From: Litsea cubeba | Taxonomy: Eukaryota > Streptophyta > Magnoliopsida > Laurales > Lauraceae | NCBI GenBank assembly: GCA_012931725.1 | Contig: CM022948.1 | Span: 72,137,272 to 72,201,271 of the forward strand | Reading direction: 5' to 3' | Length of the DNA stretch: 64,000 bases | Part shown: positions 36,853 to 49,878 of the stretch, one piece after another | Layout of the letters: each line of letters begins with the position of its first letter | Numbering within the stretch: position 1 is the first letter of the stretch | The notes under the pieces: generated by a model | Told to the model about the DNA's origin: nothing | What the model saw: only the letters and a program-made list of their open reading frames with translations | Database searches by the model: none | Translations under genes and position numbers: made by a program

Positions 36853-39800
36853 ATAAATAGATAAAGAAAAAAAAACAAAGGTTTGAACTTAGTCAGCATC
36901 ATAAAATGGGAATCTGTCATCTCCAATCTCAATCAAACAAGAAGGATCATTCGCCATACAGCTATAGAAGGGAATGCAGTTCATAGATGGGAACAAATGG
37001 ATTGTAATGGGAAATGGGAGCGTCGATGTACCTGGGACTTGAATAAAAATGGATGTGAAAGGAAGGAAATCGAGAGGTTTGGATGCCGCCATTTGAAGAA
37101 GAAAAACCTTAATTCTGCTGCTGCTGCTGATGTTTTTCAAAACCCCATTTAGGAGAGAAGTGAACGAGAGGGTGTTGTGTCTTCTTTGTTGATGAATGAT
37201 GTTACTCAAGGGCCGGGTCAGTCCGTACTAGAGAATATCTAGACCCAGCCTGACTTTATAAACACTTATACAGGTCCATATTTGGCCCCAGATGGCACGG
37301 GTCGTAAGTTCCTGGCCCTAGCCCATCCTGCTTCGAATGTGTTAGACCCGAGTCCGCCCATTTACTCAATCAATGGGCTTTCACACTTAATCTAAGCCCA
37401 GACCAAATATTGAACAGGGCCCAATTTTAAATAGTCTAATTGGGCCCCTACACTATTTTCGGCTAAGCACAGCCATTTAGTATAGGGCACATATTTAGAC
37501 CTATACCCAGCCACAGGGATAACAATTCAGCACAAACCCATCCCGAAAGCAGGTTGATTTGGTAAAAAGAAAATAAGTCAATGCCATACATTAACTTTAG
37601 TGGGTCCAATGCCTTTCACAATTTTGAAAGAACTTATGGATCCATTTGTTTTTGCATGGAACTGAACTCAGGTTATCAAAGTAAAATGAGCTCTAATTAA
37701 CAAAGGATTGTTAAAAGGGTCTCGATAAGACCAAAACTTTTTTTAGAATCTGATTGTTGGGGGTGATGGCTAGGTATCTATTTTAAATTTTCCCTACATT
37801 TCACATGAAAGAAGAGATCATTTGATAGCCATTTATGCCACTTTTAAACATATAATCTTTCAGAATTCGTAAAAATCCAATTCAATTCAAATAAACAGGC
37901 CCTACATTAACTGCACTAATATCCCTACAGACATTATTGGGAGAGAGCCCTGGGAAAGAAAAAGAATGTGGCTGCAGTGGTTCTACCTTATAGGAGGAGG
38001 GACCATTCCGGCACCATTGCCATGGGGAGTAAGCACTTGTCACTTGTGGGCTACTTCAACTGTGGTCTACCTAAACTTGGGCCATCCATCAAAACAGATG
38101 GTCATCATTCACTGAAAGAAAATATGCTCAATATCTACAATACCATGATGTATAGTAGTACTATGAGACGTTATTTCATTGTTGTTGGTCCTTGTAGCAA
38201 TCAAGTGAACAGCTCTAAAGATGAATCCTGGGGTGCAGAAGAAAAAGATGATCCTGATATGATAGGCACACAAATGGAAGCTTCAAGTTGAACTCAAATC
38301 AGCTATGGTCATCAGGAATTTGAATAGTTGAGTGGCATATTCCAGTTCAAGTGGACAGAGTCATATTCCTTCCAATTCTTTCAGGAAGACCATCACCTTT
38401 CAATTCATTAAGTGGTCCAAGGTCAGTAGTCCCGAAAAGGTTGGGGTCAGGTCCATGGTCCACCCAGACTCAATTCCTAGCCTGACCCAAAGGACTTTGC
38501 TGATAAATATATTATTATAGAGGAAATTTATTATATTTTTATGTTATTTAGGGTATATGTACCATCTTGTGTCCTGCTATGAACAACTGAATTGGGATCT
38601 GGACCAGGCCGAATCAAACATATTTTCTTGTTGGGTCAGGTGCATCTGGACCTGATTTAAGCTTGCCCTGTTCACTGCCCTATCTCCAATGCCTTCTTCC
38701 TAAACCATATGGGAACTGGTTCTGTGAAAGGGATGTGCTGACCTTTAGGCAGCTTCCAGCCGGGATTGAACAGAATCTTTATGGCCTAAGAAAAGGCCTG
38801 AGATCAAGGCCATTTAATTAATAAAGGCCTGGGTTTCTTTTTCAAACCCCATTAGGCCAACCAACCCGTTCCATATAGGCCACCTGATCTCTTCTTTGTT
38901 CATATTATTTTTTTAATTATTTATTTTTAATCTTAGCTGACAAGGGTATTCCTAGGGTATTTGACCTAACGGACTAATCCCCCAAGCGCATGCAGGGCCC
39001 ACAACACATGTGAATCAAGTAAATCCGGGGTGTTGAACAAGCAAGATGGGAAGCAAACCCATTCTTTACACCAACCAACCAACAGCTAGGCGGGTACTGA
39101 TCTCTTTTCTGTTAAGTTACTATAACCTTGTAACAATTATTGTTTATTTTTTAATTCTCTATGCCTCTTTATCTGAGAATCCATTCTATTTAAGCCCAAG
39201 TACCACTTTTGTGAGAAATGAAAAACTTATCTAAATAATCCGAATCATTCAACATTTACTCATATGAAATGGTGCAAACAAGCATATATGTGGTCTACCA
39301 AAAAAAAAAAAAAACAAGCATATATGTAACTGTATTTTGCACGTGTAAATCCTACATACGTACGTATATTACTCCATTTTCCATTTCCCATGCATTAAAG
39401 GCAAACAGCCCCTTAAAACAATGGAGAAGGACCACCTGTATGTTTCTTAATAACAATTCCGTCTAGGAAGTAGGAACTACTAATCCCCAACAAGGCAAGT
39501 CCCTATAAAAGGCCTTATTTTTGTTAAGAAATTTCGTAGTTTAAGTTTTTTTGAAAGGAAAAATAAACCTTGTATTTGTGTTCATATATGCATGTGGGTG
39601 TACTGTGTATTCAGGTAAGACACACGTTGTGTGGGTCCACATCTGTGCATTTTCCTCAAATTAAGGAAGAAAGTGGTTACAAATTATAACTTAAGCCTTT
39701 AAACTGCCACTAAGCCATGCTTCACTTGTTTTGTTCAAATAGGTTTATATATGTAGTTTTTATATAATAAGTAATGACAAAGAGACTAAGGTATGTGAGA

Positions 39801-40450
39801 TCTATTTCATTAATTCACCACATTAAAGACTCAATCTTAGGCCAATAAGGTCGACATTTTATTGTTAAATAATCACATTTATTTGATATCATAATATTTT
39901 AATCTACAGTCCAACACAATATAAAAACGAAAATAACAATCTACGGTTCTTATATATTTTACCAAGAATTTCAAGGATAAAGACATTTTCACTCGTGCGA
40001 ATCTCGAAAAATAATCTCAGGCATAGTTAGGATCAATAAATAATATTGTCAAAAATTTCATGAATCAATTAATCATTTTGTTACATTAGTTCTAACTACT
40101 AAGAAATCGCGCCTTTTATATTCATATTGAATTTTTAAAAATTTCCTCAATAGATTTAATAGCTTAATTAAAATTGACATGGCTTCCTGCATGGACTCCC
40201 TTGATTTGCCTGGTTGACTCTACTCCTTGACCTACCAACTCAAGCCTGAGTCAGGAGTCAGCAAGCTATAGGCTGGGGACAAAAATGAGAGAATGGAACA
40301 AACACAAGAAAAGGCAAACAAATCTCCACCATAGAATCTTTAGCCTTCATATGCTATTGACGTGCCTTCTAGCATCTGTTTTGATGTGGATGTAACTTCT
40401 CCTTTATTTCCCACAAGTCATAAAGCTAGCTCTTTAATTTACACGCTGAT
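36853..40450. other. Intergenic DNA between the transposon cluster and the permease gene
   Basis: No complete gene is recognised. A minus-strand stretch at about 37032-37200 looks like a gene's first exon (separate entry). Frames at 37968-38291 and 38332-38520 have no motifs. The rest is AT-rich sequence without visible structure. Confidence 0.5.
37032..37092 (-). pseudogene. Possible orphan first exon (minus strand)
   Basis: On the minus strand a CT-rich leader with a CAGCAGCAG run is followed by a start codon in good context (CAAATGGCGGC, start at 37092) encoding MAASKPLDFLPFTSIFIQVP. A fitting splice donor, CCCAG|GTACATCG, follows at 37031. I do not recognise the protein, and no further exon can be found before the transposon cluster at 34.4-36.8 kb. 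It may be a gene remnant or chance. Codon choice and the leader-like upstream sequence are the only support. Confidence 0.22.
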
Positions 40451-40451
40451 C

Positions 40452-40513
40452 TATAAGGTAGTTGAGAAAGCAAGAGTGAGAATTCAAGGTCATTTAGAGA
40501 GAGAGAGAGAGAG
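40452..40513 (+). promoter_or_regulatory. Candidate core promoter and GA-rich leader of the permease gene
   Basis: TATAAGG at 40452-40458 lies about 60 bp before the start codon, and a GA run (about 40497-40513) directly abuts the ATG. If this is the TATA box the leader would be only about 30 nt. GA-rich tracts bind BBR/BPC factors in plants, so a regulatory role is possible but not shown. Confidence 0.3.
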
Positions 40514-43500
40514 ATGACTGACAACGTTGGTACTGAGGTAAGTGAACAGGGTTTCACTCCAGACAAGGGGAGATTCATGGAGGAAGAAGCATTGGACGAC
40601 GATGGGCGAGCACGAAGAACAGGTATATATGCTCTTCTCCTCCCACTGGTTCTAGGAGAAATAGGTCTCATCACTGTCAATGAAGTTGGTTACAGAGATT
40701 TGGATATAGACAGCTAGCTCATGTAAAAAATCTAAGAAAGGTTTCTTGCTAAATCTTCATTTTATTATTATTTTTTTCTATGTTTAATGTTAGTTTTCTC
40801 GGATTTTGTGGGTATTTTTCTCTGCCGACTAGAATCCAGTTTTCAAATACAATCCAGAAGGGAATACAGCTATGTTTTGTGTATCAATGCATGCTAATCT
40901 AAGTATTTTCATCATTCTAAGTATAATCATCATAAATTAAGTACATTTGAGTTTGCTAAAGGTGTGTACTATTGTGTGTATAACACCGTGGAAAATCAGT
41001 TCCGATATTTTTTTTATTATTGGAAATGGTTTTAATATTGTAAGAATTTAATTCATCATGTGATCAAAGCCTAGTCTCAATTAGGATGGGTCAGCTCCAT
41101 TAATCATGTTTCTTCATTTCAGCCTCTCTTTGGCCAAATCCTCCAAAGAGTTATACTTTTTTAGACCCGTTTTTTACTTATGTCTTTTTTGGTGTACTTC
41201 TTTTCCATGAATGACTAAAACTTTTTGCTCGCTGACAACTTTGTCGGCCTTTGCTAGACACGTTTAACTATCTTAAATGAGTTTTTTTTTTTTTTTAATT
41301 TACCAGCCATTGATGCTATCCATAATTACCCTCGATTGTGATCATTTTTTCAAAAAATAAAACTTACTTCATTTGATAGGTCGAAAGCTTGGATAAAGGA
41401 TATATGGGTCCTATCAGGTTAACAACTATCATAATTTTTTTGTCACATCTCAATTATAAATTCTGCAGTTATAAAAAAGTAATCTATTTCTTAAAAATTA
41501 ATACAGGATAAACTTATTTGCATTGAAATACATACGAATTGAATGCATTAGATCCACACTGATAGTAGTTGAAAAAACTCATTTTTTTTTCCATTTTAAC
41601 CACTTATAGAATGAATTCTATAAATTCAATTTCGATATTGTATAATGTAAATAAAGACGCCACATGAGTTTGATAAAATATGATAGTCATACTCAAATGA
41701 GACCAATTGGTGCTGTTGATGGCATGCATGCCATGACTGCATGTGGGCGGTGGAAACATCAGAGAAGGTATCACAACTTCACAACTCACAAGGGGTTGAG
41801 AGGTACGTTACGTAGGCCAAGCGATTTCCAACTCCGTCTAGAGTCTAGACTTTCAAAAGAAGGCCATACTATAGACACCGTACGATGCGTGGTGATGATG
41901 GGCCAGACTTGTCTGTATCCGTTGGATTTGGCACAAAACAAAATTTTGGTGTATATGCTGGGGAAGGTTGTTTTGTAAATTTTATAAACTTAGAGAGAGT
42001 TACAATTTACAACTACAAGACGATCAAGTTTCTTGAATCAAAGGACACGCTGCAAATTCCCAAACACTTGTCCTAAGCACTGAGGGTCGGTCGGTTGTAT
42101 CCGTCTTTTAATGGTTATTTTATTTTTATTTTTAGCTCCATCTTTTTTAAAAAATCTCTTATTTATTTGGCCCCAATTTCTCGATTGAGATTTGAAAAGG
42201 GCCTAAAAACAAGGGAGACTGTTCTCTTAGCAAAAGAAAAAAAAACATATATATAAAATAAGAGAGGAGAGAAATAGGATATGCCAACTTTGTCACTGCC
42301 GCTTGGGGAGTGGAGTCAGAAATTTTTAATAAATTTTTAATCACAGGAGAAGGGTCTAAACACTTTATAATGATAGCAAAAGATTTTTATTCCATAATAT
42401 CATAAAATAGCCTACATGCAATTTTTATTAAAAAAAAAAACATTTCATGATATTATTAAATGTTGGGTTAATCAGATTTTGAGAGTTTTCTACCACCATT
42501 ATAAAGTATTTGGGCACTCCATCATATTTTTTTTAATTTTAAAGGATTTTTTTTTCATTAAAATCTTATATTTTGGCGTTGGGGTTTAGCATGTGTGAGC
42601 ATAGCCAAATGGCTCTAGTGACAAGGGCCACACATTCTATGGATGGATAAGTAGAATAAAGTTTTTTTTTTTTTTTTACATGAGCAAAAAAAAAAAAGGT
42701 TTGTTTTTTTTATTTTTAAAGTACTAAAGAACAACACTAGTTGTCGTGTGGGAATTTAACACCGGCCGGGACACACCTGATGCATGATGACATTGACAAC
42801 AGGGAATGGAGAGCGTGGATATGGTAGGGTTTGGTAGTATTCGATCAAAAAACCAAGCTTTTGATTTATCATCTTCTATGTTTTAATGGTTAAATGTCAT
42901 GCGAGCATATCATGATAAAACCCAACGGTAGATGATATTATTAAGATCTTAACTCAAAATAGGAGACGCCCATTCAATCAGATATGGGTGTTTGTGAAAA
43001 GATTAAACTGATCAAGATTGGCCCGTGGCTGTATAAAGACCCAAAAAGAGTCAAAACAGTGAAAAAGGCTTTCTAATACAGCTTTATTTTTAGTTGAGTC
43101 TGTTCATATCAATTGACCGGCCAACCCCACGACCTGACCGATTAATTGCACTATGAGTATAACCCACCAGCTAAATGAACTGAACTTGTTAATTAAGAGT
43201 TTATGGGGACTCTTTTAACTTCTGGGTCACGTGTAGGTTAAAGTTATCACCCCGATTAAAAGTAGGTCAGGTTCAGGTTGAGCCTATAATTGTTGAACAT
43301 TGTGGGAACTCTGTCTGGTTCATGGCCCGTTGCCACCCCAATTCTCTACTGTCAGTGTCAGCCAAACACCGACCGAAATTACATTCTGAGATTCAGTCTT
43401 GTGGACGCAAACAGGCTCCTTTTGTGAATTCCTCCTTCAGCCTCAATTTTATTTGATACTTTTTTTTTTATGGCTGAATTCTCAGCCTCAGACCAATCCT

Positions 43501-46500
43501 CCCTGTCTTGGGCCCATGACCGGACATGTCAAGAAAAGGCATCTGGGAGGAATTCGCCAATAAATATAAGCATCAAAGAATTGGGGCCCAACAGTTCATT
43601 CATCAAGCATAGTTTGAAAACTGGAAACTTAGGATGTCACGAAGCTTAGCCTGGGTGAGTCTGGCAAGTACTGGGTCAGACTCATTCAACTAGCCTGAGA
43701 ATCACTCCAGGCATACATTGAACAGTTAAGACAAAGCTTTTCTGACCCAGGCTTTGTCTGGGCCTCAAATGAAAGCTTTTCTGACCCAGGCTTTGTCTGG
43801 GCCTCAAATGAAAGCTTTTCAAAGTAGGCCCAAGATTCACATCCAGCCTTTGTTAGGCCCGAGCCCTTGTCTCTGATTTGTTGAGAACCCATAAAGCCCT
43901 ATCCAATTCCCTGTCCCGGAAGCAAAACAAGAAAAATGAAGAAAACTGTTTCAACTTTTGTAGAGATCAAAGATAAAAGCTTACAAAACTGAATTACCGG
44001 AGTTTCTCACTTTGCAGGGACTGTATGGACAGCCAGTGCACATATTATAACAGCAGTTATAGGGTCTGGTGTTCTGTCATTGGCATGGGCAATAGCTCAG
44101 CTTGGGTGGATCGCAGGACCAGCGACTCTGTTTCTGTTCTCCTTTATTACCTTCTACACTTCCACTCTCTTAGCAGATTGTTATAGATCCCCTGATCCTG
44201 TCTATGGGAAGAGAAATTATACCTACATGGATGCTGTGAGAGCCAACTTGGGTATGTGCAGTGCACCTAATACATTGTGTTGTGTTGAGTGGAGCAACAA
44301 TCCTAAATTTTCAGAAGTGATGTTTATTATGGATTTTTTTTAGGTGGAACAAAATTCTGGATCTGTGGACTTGCTCAATATTTCAATCTTTTCGGAATCA
44401 CAATTGGTTACACGATCACAGCATCCATAAGCATGGCGTAAGAGTGCTTCCTTTTAGCACACTTTCAATCCTCTACTTAATTATAAACTGCTCTTAGATA
44501 TACAGAGTGACCATACTCAAAAAATAAATGTGTATTTGTGTTATGTTCAGAGCCATACAGAAGTCGAACTGTTTCCACAGAAGGGGTCATGATGCCTCTT
44601 GCAAGACCTCCAATAATCCCTTCATGATCGGGTTCGGGATCGTTGAGATTCTCTTGTCTCAGATCCAAAACTTTCACGAGCTATCATTGCTCTCCATTGT
44701 CGCAGCATTCATGTCCTTTGGTTATTCCTTGATTGGTGTAGGCCTTGCATTGGCCAAAGTAATCTCAGGTAATTCTTCGACTCAAAAAATCTGGGCAGGA
44801 GCTATACACAATTAATTTACACATTCATATCCTAGAATGTTCAGTAAATATGCCACCTAATGGATGGGGACTGTTCAGATTTTTGTGCCGATAAGATGCT
44901 CTTGCATGTAAACTCACTATCGTGCTTCTAGATTCTAGATAAACATTCAGCAAAACTATAGATAACAGCACATAAAATGTCAGTACAGTGCTTAGAATCA
45001 TTTGATCAAAGCAATTTGTAGCTATGGTCTTCAATCAGATGGTTCACATCCAAAGAGGTGTACAGCAAAGGGTGCTCAGTTACTACACACTGGGACTCGA
45101 GCATATTTAATACTCTAATTCATAACATGAGTGATTAAAGAGAAATAACTAACCTGAATTAATATGGTCTGCACAGGAAACACAGGAAAGACCTCTATAA
45201 CAGGAGCAGATGTTGGGGCCGATCTGTCAGAGTCCCAAAAAGTCTGGATAACATTCCGAGCCCTGGGAGACATTGCATTTGCCTACTCATATTCTTTCAT
45301 TTTGATTGAGATTCAAGTAAGCCAAGAACATTAAAACATCTCTTCATAATTTCTTCTAATCGCATGAGCTTTTCAAAAGCAATCAAGTCCCACATATGTC
45401 CTTGTAAAGAAGGCTCAAGTGCGCCTCTGTTTTGGTGGTCCAAGCTGTATTTCTTCCAAAAGTACAACATAAGTTTGCATCCTATGTTTCTATCCACCTC
45501 AAACAATCACAAATATAATTGACATAAGCACATTTCTTCTGGGGCTTTTTTACATTTTGAAGAAAACCGTGGACTAGTTACAAAACATTTAACCACTGCC
45601 AATATTTAATTATTATTTTTTTGCGTACACCCAGGACACCTTGAAATCCCCTGCAGAGAACAAGAAAATGAAGAAAGCTAGCCTCATTGGTGTGTCCACA
45701 ACCACTATTTTCTACGTCTTGTGTGGTTGCATTGGCTATGCTGCATTTGGCAACCATGCACCAGGCAACTTGTTGACTGGTTTTGGATTCGATGAGCCCT
45801 TCTGGTTGGTCGACTTAGCTAACATGTGCATTGTAGTACACCTTGTGGGTGCATTTCAGGTAATTCCCTCTCAAAAAGACCAAGGCAATGGCAAAAGAGA
45901 ACATGTCAAATCTAACTTGTAGGCAGCAGGGTCTGGTACTCCAGTTTAACCCCTTCTTGATACTGCTGTCAAATTGGACACATAATGATGGTCCATGAAT
46001 GGTAATGTTCATCAGTGGGTCACAGTGAGACTAGTCTGGCATGTCTGGCAAAATCTTGGCCATGTGATCTGTGACCAGCAATAGGATGGCAGAAACGAAT
46101 GCTAATAGTCAGCATTGAAAAAGAAAAGGTCCAACAGCTGGATAGTTAAAATTCTCTAGTTGGTATGATAGCCTGTGGTTGATCCAAAAGAGTTGCCTCC
46201 TGAAGAATGGTCCAGATCCAGACCAGATCATGGACCGCCGCGCCACATGCAATTTGACAGCAGATTGCCTCAATGACTTAAAACTAAAGTGTTGCATTCA
46301 AAGTTGTTATACCAAAAGCATATAAAGGAGACTTTTAACTAACCTATGATCATGTCTTCAATTCATCTCTCCAATCTTCATGCTGAACGTCTCTCTTCAA
46401 AAGATTTCCACTTTTTTGGTTTTATATATATATATATATATATATATCATTGCATTGGTTTTGATCTCCATGCAACATGCCATAGGTATTTTGCCAGCCA

Positions 46501-46908
46501 TTATTCGCTGTAGTAGAATCCTGGGCTGTCAAGAAATGGCCAAATGCCAAGTTCATAGCCCGTGAACACACTATCACCTGGAAAAGCTTCAAGTACAAAT
46601 TCAGTACTTTTCGGCTACTTTGGAGGACTATTTTCATTGTGATCACCACCACTCTTGCCATGATACTGCCCTTCTTCAATGACATACTTGCACTCTTGGG
46701 CGCCGTTGGGTTCTGGCCACTGACCGTCTATTTTCCAGTTGAGATGTACATCTCCAAAACGAAGATTAGAAGGTTCACACCAAAGTGGACAATGCTGCAG
46801 CTCCTAAGCTTTATTTGCTTGCTTGTCTCTCTAGCTGCAGCTTGTGGTTCCATAGAAGGAGTAATTGAAGCCCTTCGTGTTTACAAACCCTTCCAGACTA
46901 AACAATGA
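40514..46908 (+). CDS. Amino acid permease, AAP subfamily (proton-coupled amino acid importer)
   Basis: Seven exons: 40514-40622, 44018-44251, 44344-44437, 44551-44768, 45177-45316, 45635-45859, 46486-46908. All introns are GT-AG and the total of 1443 bp encodes 480 aa, the usual AAP length. After an acidic cytosolic N-terminus (about 40 aa), the Aa_trans fold begins at TVWTASAHIITAVIGSGVLS, followed by LAWAIAQLGWIAGP, the conserved YRSPDPVYGKRNYTYMDAV loop, WICGLAQYFNLFG, and CQPLFAVVESW in the last exon. About ten or eleven hydrophobic segments can be seen. AAPs sit in the plasma membrane and load neutral and acidic amino acids into phloem, xylem parenchyma or seeds. Intron 1 (3395 bp) is far longer than the others. 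The exon 1 start is supported by phase (1) and typical AAP leader length. A polyadenylation signal AATAAA is at 47098-47103. Confidence 0.95.
40623..44017 (+). other. Long first intron of the permease gene
   Basis: The 3395-bp intron is AT-rich with many T runs (41282-41297, 42662-42678). No nested gene is recognised; frames at 41664-42076 lack motifs. It contains the 39-bp tandem duplication at 43733-43810. Confidence 0.8.
43733..43810. repeat. Two-copy tandem duplication, 39-bp unit (inside intron)
   Basis: Copies at 43733-43771 and 43772-43810 are identical as read (unit core AAAGCTTTTCTGACCCAGG). It lies about 200 bp before the exon 2 acceptor of the permease gene. Confidence 0.9.
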
Positions 46909-47097
46909 GACACCAGGATACAAAGATCTACTAGGTGAAGGAGAAAATAGTTTTGCGAGAAGGTTGAAAGCAGTGCGTCTTTGCTGTTTTTTATTATAAG
47001 GGTTTGAATGTTTGTAAGATGTTTCTGAATTTTCTTTTCTAGTTTTGGGAGCTTCAAATCTGCATTTTACTAAGTGTTACAGGAACGTTCTCATATT

Positions 47098-47103
47098 AAT
47101 AAA
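47098..47103 (+). terminator. Polyadenylation signal of the permease gene
   Basis: AATAAA lies 190 bp after the permease stop codon, a normal distance for a plant 3' untranslated region, within T-rich sequence. Confidence 0.45.
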
Positions 47104-47140
47104 TACCTGACTAATAAGCAATGCCATGATATGATAAAGA

Positions 47141-47344
47141 CTCTTCCAGAATGGATGAAATATCTGGGTCAGGTTACTCAGTTGTTTTGTTTCAGAAAAA
47201 AGCTGATCCTGTTTGAGATATCATCCTTAATCCCTGTACTAACTCTTCCAGAATGGATGAAATACCTGGGTCAGGTTACTCAGTTGTTTTGTTTCAGAAA
47301 AAGGCTGATCCTGTTTGAGATATCATCCTTAATCCCTGTACTAA
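47141..47344. repeat. Two-copy tandem duplication, 102-bp unit
   Basis: Copies at 47141-47242 and 47243-47344 differ at only about two positions (TATCTGG/TACCTGG and AAAAAAGC/AAAAAGGC). They keep one reading frame across the junction because 102 is a multiple of three, but the frame (47074-47364) has no recognised motif and lies just past the permease polyadenylation signal. Confidence 0.9.
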
Positions 47345-47364
47345 CTTACTCTAAACAATGCTGA

Positions 47365-49687
47365 ATAATGAGTTTAAAGGAAGTATCTTACACTAAAAAA
47401 TAATTCCTCAATCTCTCTCTCTCTCTCTCGGAAGGGTACCATATCATCATACTACGGCCTATCTTTATCTACACACATTATCCATTTAGATATTAGCTTA
47501 AGTTCTCTCTATGAATAGCCGTCCTAAATTATAATTATGTCCATATGAATACCAAAGTTTCTCTGCAGATTTCAACTGGGTAACTTTCAAAATCTACAAA
47601 TGTTTGACTATCATATTGTATTCATGTTGGCGGCAAAACAGTATCCATGAAAAATAAAAGTAGTCAGTTGAGAAATCCAGTGCAAACCGCAAGTGCCAAG
47701 TATAAATCAATGGGCGATCCATTCATCTAAATTGAGGTAGTTAAACTAGTTACAATAATTTATTGTGTCAACCAAGCAACCGAAACACATTTCATCTAAA
47801 CCCATAATTTGCAAAAGAAATAAGACATGAAACAGGGCCATTGCATCATTCATTAAGTAATTAAAAACTCAGGAGATCTATGACCAGACCTAATCTGCCA
47901 CTAACACTTTGCAAATATCTTCTTATTCTTTAGTTCAAGAGCATAACTGCCTATCAACATCTATTCTCCATCATCCCATCTTCTTACATTTCCTCTCTTA
48001 ATCTCATTAACCCCAAGTAATCAACACAAAAAAAGTACAAAATTCAGATCTAAAAAAAGATCATCTAAATGTCCCAACGCAATTCCATCATCACATTGAA
48101 CAATAAACAGAAAAACAAGCAAACAAGGGAAAAATTGAAAGTGTGCTCAAATAAACCCTAACTTTCAACAATCTGCATATAGAGATATTAGAGAGAGCAG
48201 CCAAAATTCCTGTAAAACAAGATTTCAAAAACAGATCCCTTCATGACCGTACTCACATTCTCATAGATCACAAACAAAAAAAAAAAAAGGATAAAATTAA
48301 AACGCGATTGTAGAAAAGCATTGAAATATCTAAAAGAGTATTAATATACTGTATTCGCCGAGTATGAAGAAGGAATCCCCAAAAAGATTTGATGGTAGAG
48401 AGCCGATAGACGAGTCGAAGGAGTCCATGGATCTACTGATACGTATGAATCTACGGATACGTATGTATTTGCCTGGCTTCACCCCTGTCTGCCGTATATG
48501 TACACCTTATACGAAAGAGGAGGAGAGTTCGTATCTCAATCATCCAAAGGACGATCTGAGAAGAAGAAGTAGTAGCAGTAGAAGAAGATGATGATGATGA
48601 TGAAATGGTGGTGGAAGAGAGGAAGGATCTCGACCACATTCGGATTCGGATTCGGATTCAACAAGACGAACATCAAACCCTCGCTGCCCATTTTGCGATT
48701 TGGAAAAATCGCAATCTGCAAAAATCGTAGTCACTTTCTCTCTCTGGGTTTTGGATCTCCCGCTCGCGGAGAACAAGGAGAGTTTTAAAGGAAGTATGGG
48801 AGGATGAAATCGATTAGACCTGGCATTGGAATAAAACTACGAAATTGCCACTTGCCTACGTGGCCCGAGTGTAGCCATGTCAGACCAAATCATGGGCCTT
48901 GAACAAAGTAGAAAGTCTAGGCCTCAAATTTTAATTTAAGCTCAAGCATCTTACAATGACTATATCGATAACTTTTAAAATACCAGAATCAAGATATAGG
49001 CTGGGCGTGTGGTGGTGGTGGTGGTGGTGGTGGTAGTGGTAGTGGTATTCAAATGAAATTTTTTTGAAATTTACCCCGTGCTCACAGATGTAAGGTAGGT
49101 TGTTCGCGGTGACACGGTGTACCTTGAATAAGGTAGGTTGTTCGCGGTGACACGGTGTACCTTGATTGGTCTACTCACGATCATCGTAGGAGAAATTCTC
49201 AAGGAATACGGACTCGAAAGAGTCTATATAAAAGGGCTTGCAAGATTTTCAATCCTCACCATCTACAAAAGCCATATGGAACTCCTGCATTAAAACGGGG
49301 CTAGGGATATAAATAAAAAAAATAAAAGAAACGCACAACAGCCATATGGAACTCCTAAGAATTTACTTAAAAATCCTGTTCTAATAGCTTGTAAAACGCA
49401 TTTAAACTATAACGACAGCAAACTAATAAACAAAAAGATGGGCTTACTTTTGACAGACCCAAGTCATTGAATTCATATGCCTAAATAGGTAGAGATCTAT
49501 ATTATTATGATATTGAATTGATGTACACCATCCATCAGATTGATTAATGTATAAAAAAATAAAATTTTACCTTTTCGAGTATTGTTGAATCTAATAGTGT
49601 AGATTGCTCAAAACTATCTTTAGACTGCTAGCTATTTGTTGGGAGTGGCGTTTTTTGTGGATTGTTTGGATCAGTTAAATTAAAGAG
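47365..49687. other. Intergenic DNA with a possible minus-strand gene 5' end
   Basis: No complete gene is recognised. On the minus strand, 48780-48690 resembles a plant 5' leader (CCAAAACCCAGAGAGAG), then a start codon at 48691 and a low-complexity frame (NPNPNPN, then His/Ile- or Leu-rich tracts in the alternative frames). The repeats CGGATT and GATGAT dominate, so coding is doubtful. Also present: (CT)n near 47410-47430, a (GGT)n run at about 49009-49046 and a 38-bp tandem duplication at 49091-49166. Confidence 0.4.
49009..49166. repeat. (GGT)n run and 38-bp tandem duplication
   Basis: GGT/AGT triplets fill about 49009-49046. Then a 38-bp unit starting TAAGGTAGGTTGTTCGCGG occurs at 49091-49128 and 49129-49166 with a single difference at the end. 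Confidence 0.85.
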
Positions 49688-49878
49688 ATCCCCCCTTATA
49701 TATATTAAAGCAAAGGGGGAGGTGGGCTGTGGGGGGTGCCACCTCACCCCTGAAATTTCTCTTCTTTCAGAGAAATACCCAAGAAAAAAAATGAGAAAAA
49801 GAGGGAGGGATAACTGTTTTCAAGTGAGAGTAGAGTCCTCTTAGATCTGGGAATGAGAGTCCCGGATCCGAAAAACTC

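Noticed and set aside
47074..47364. 96-codon gene after the permease
   Set aside because: The frame is open because a 102-bp duplicate keeps phase; it overlaps the permease polyadenylation signal and has no recognisable domain.
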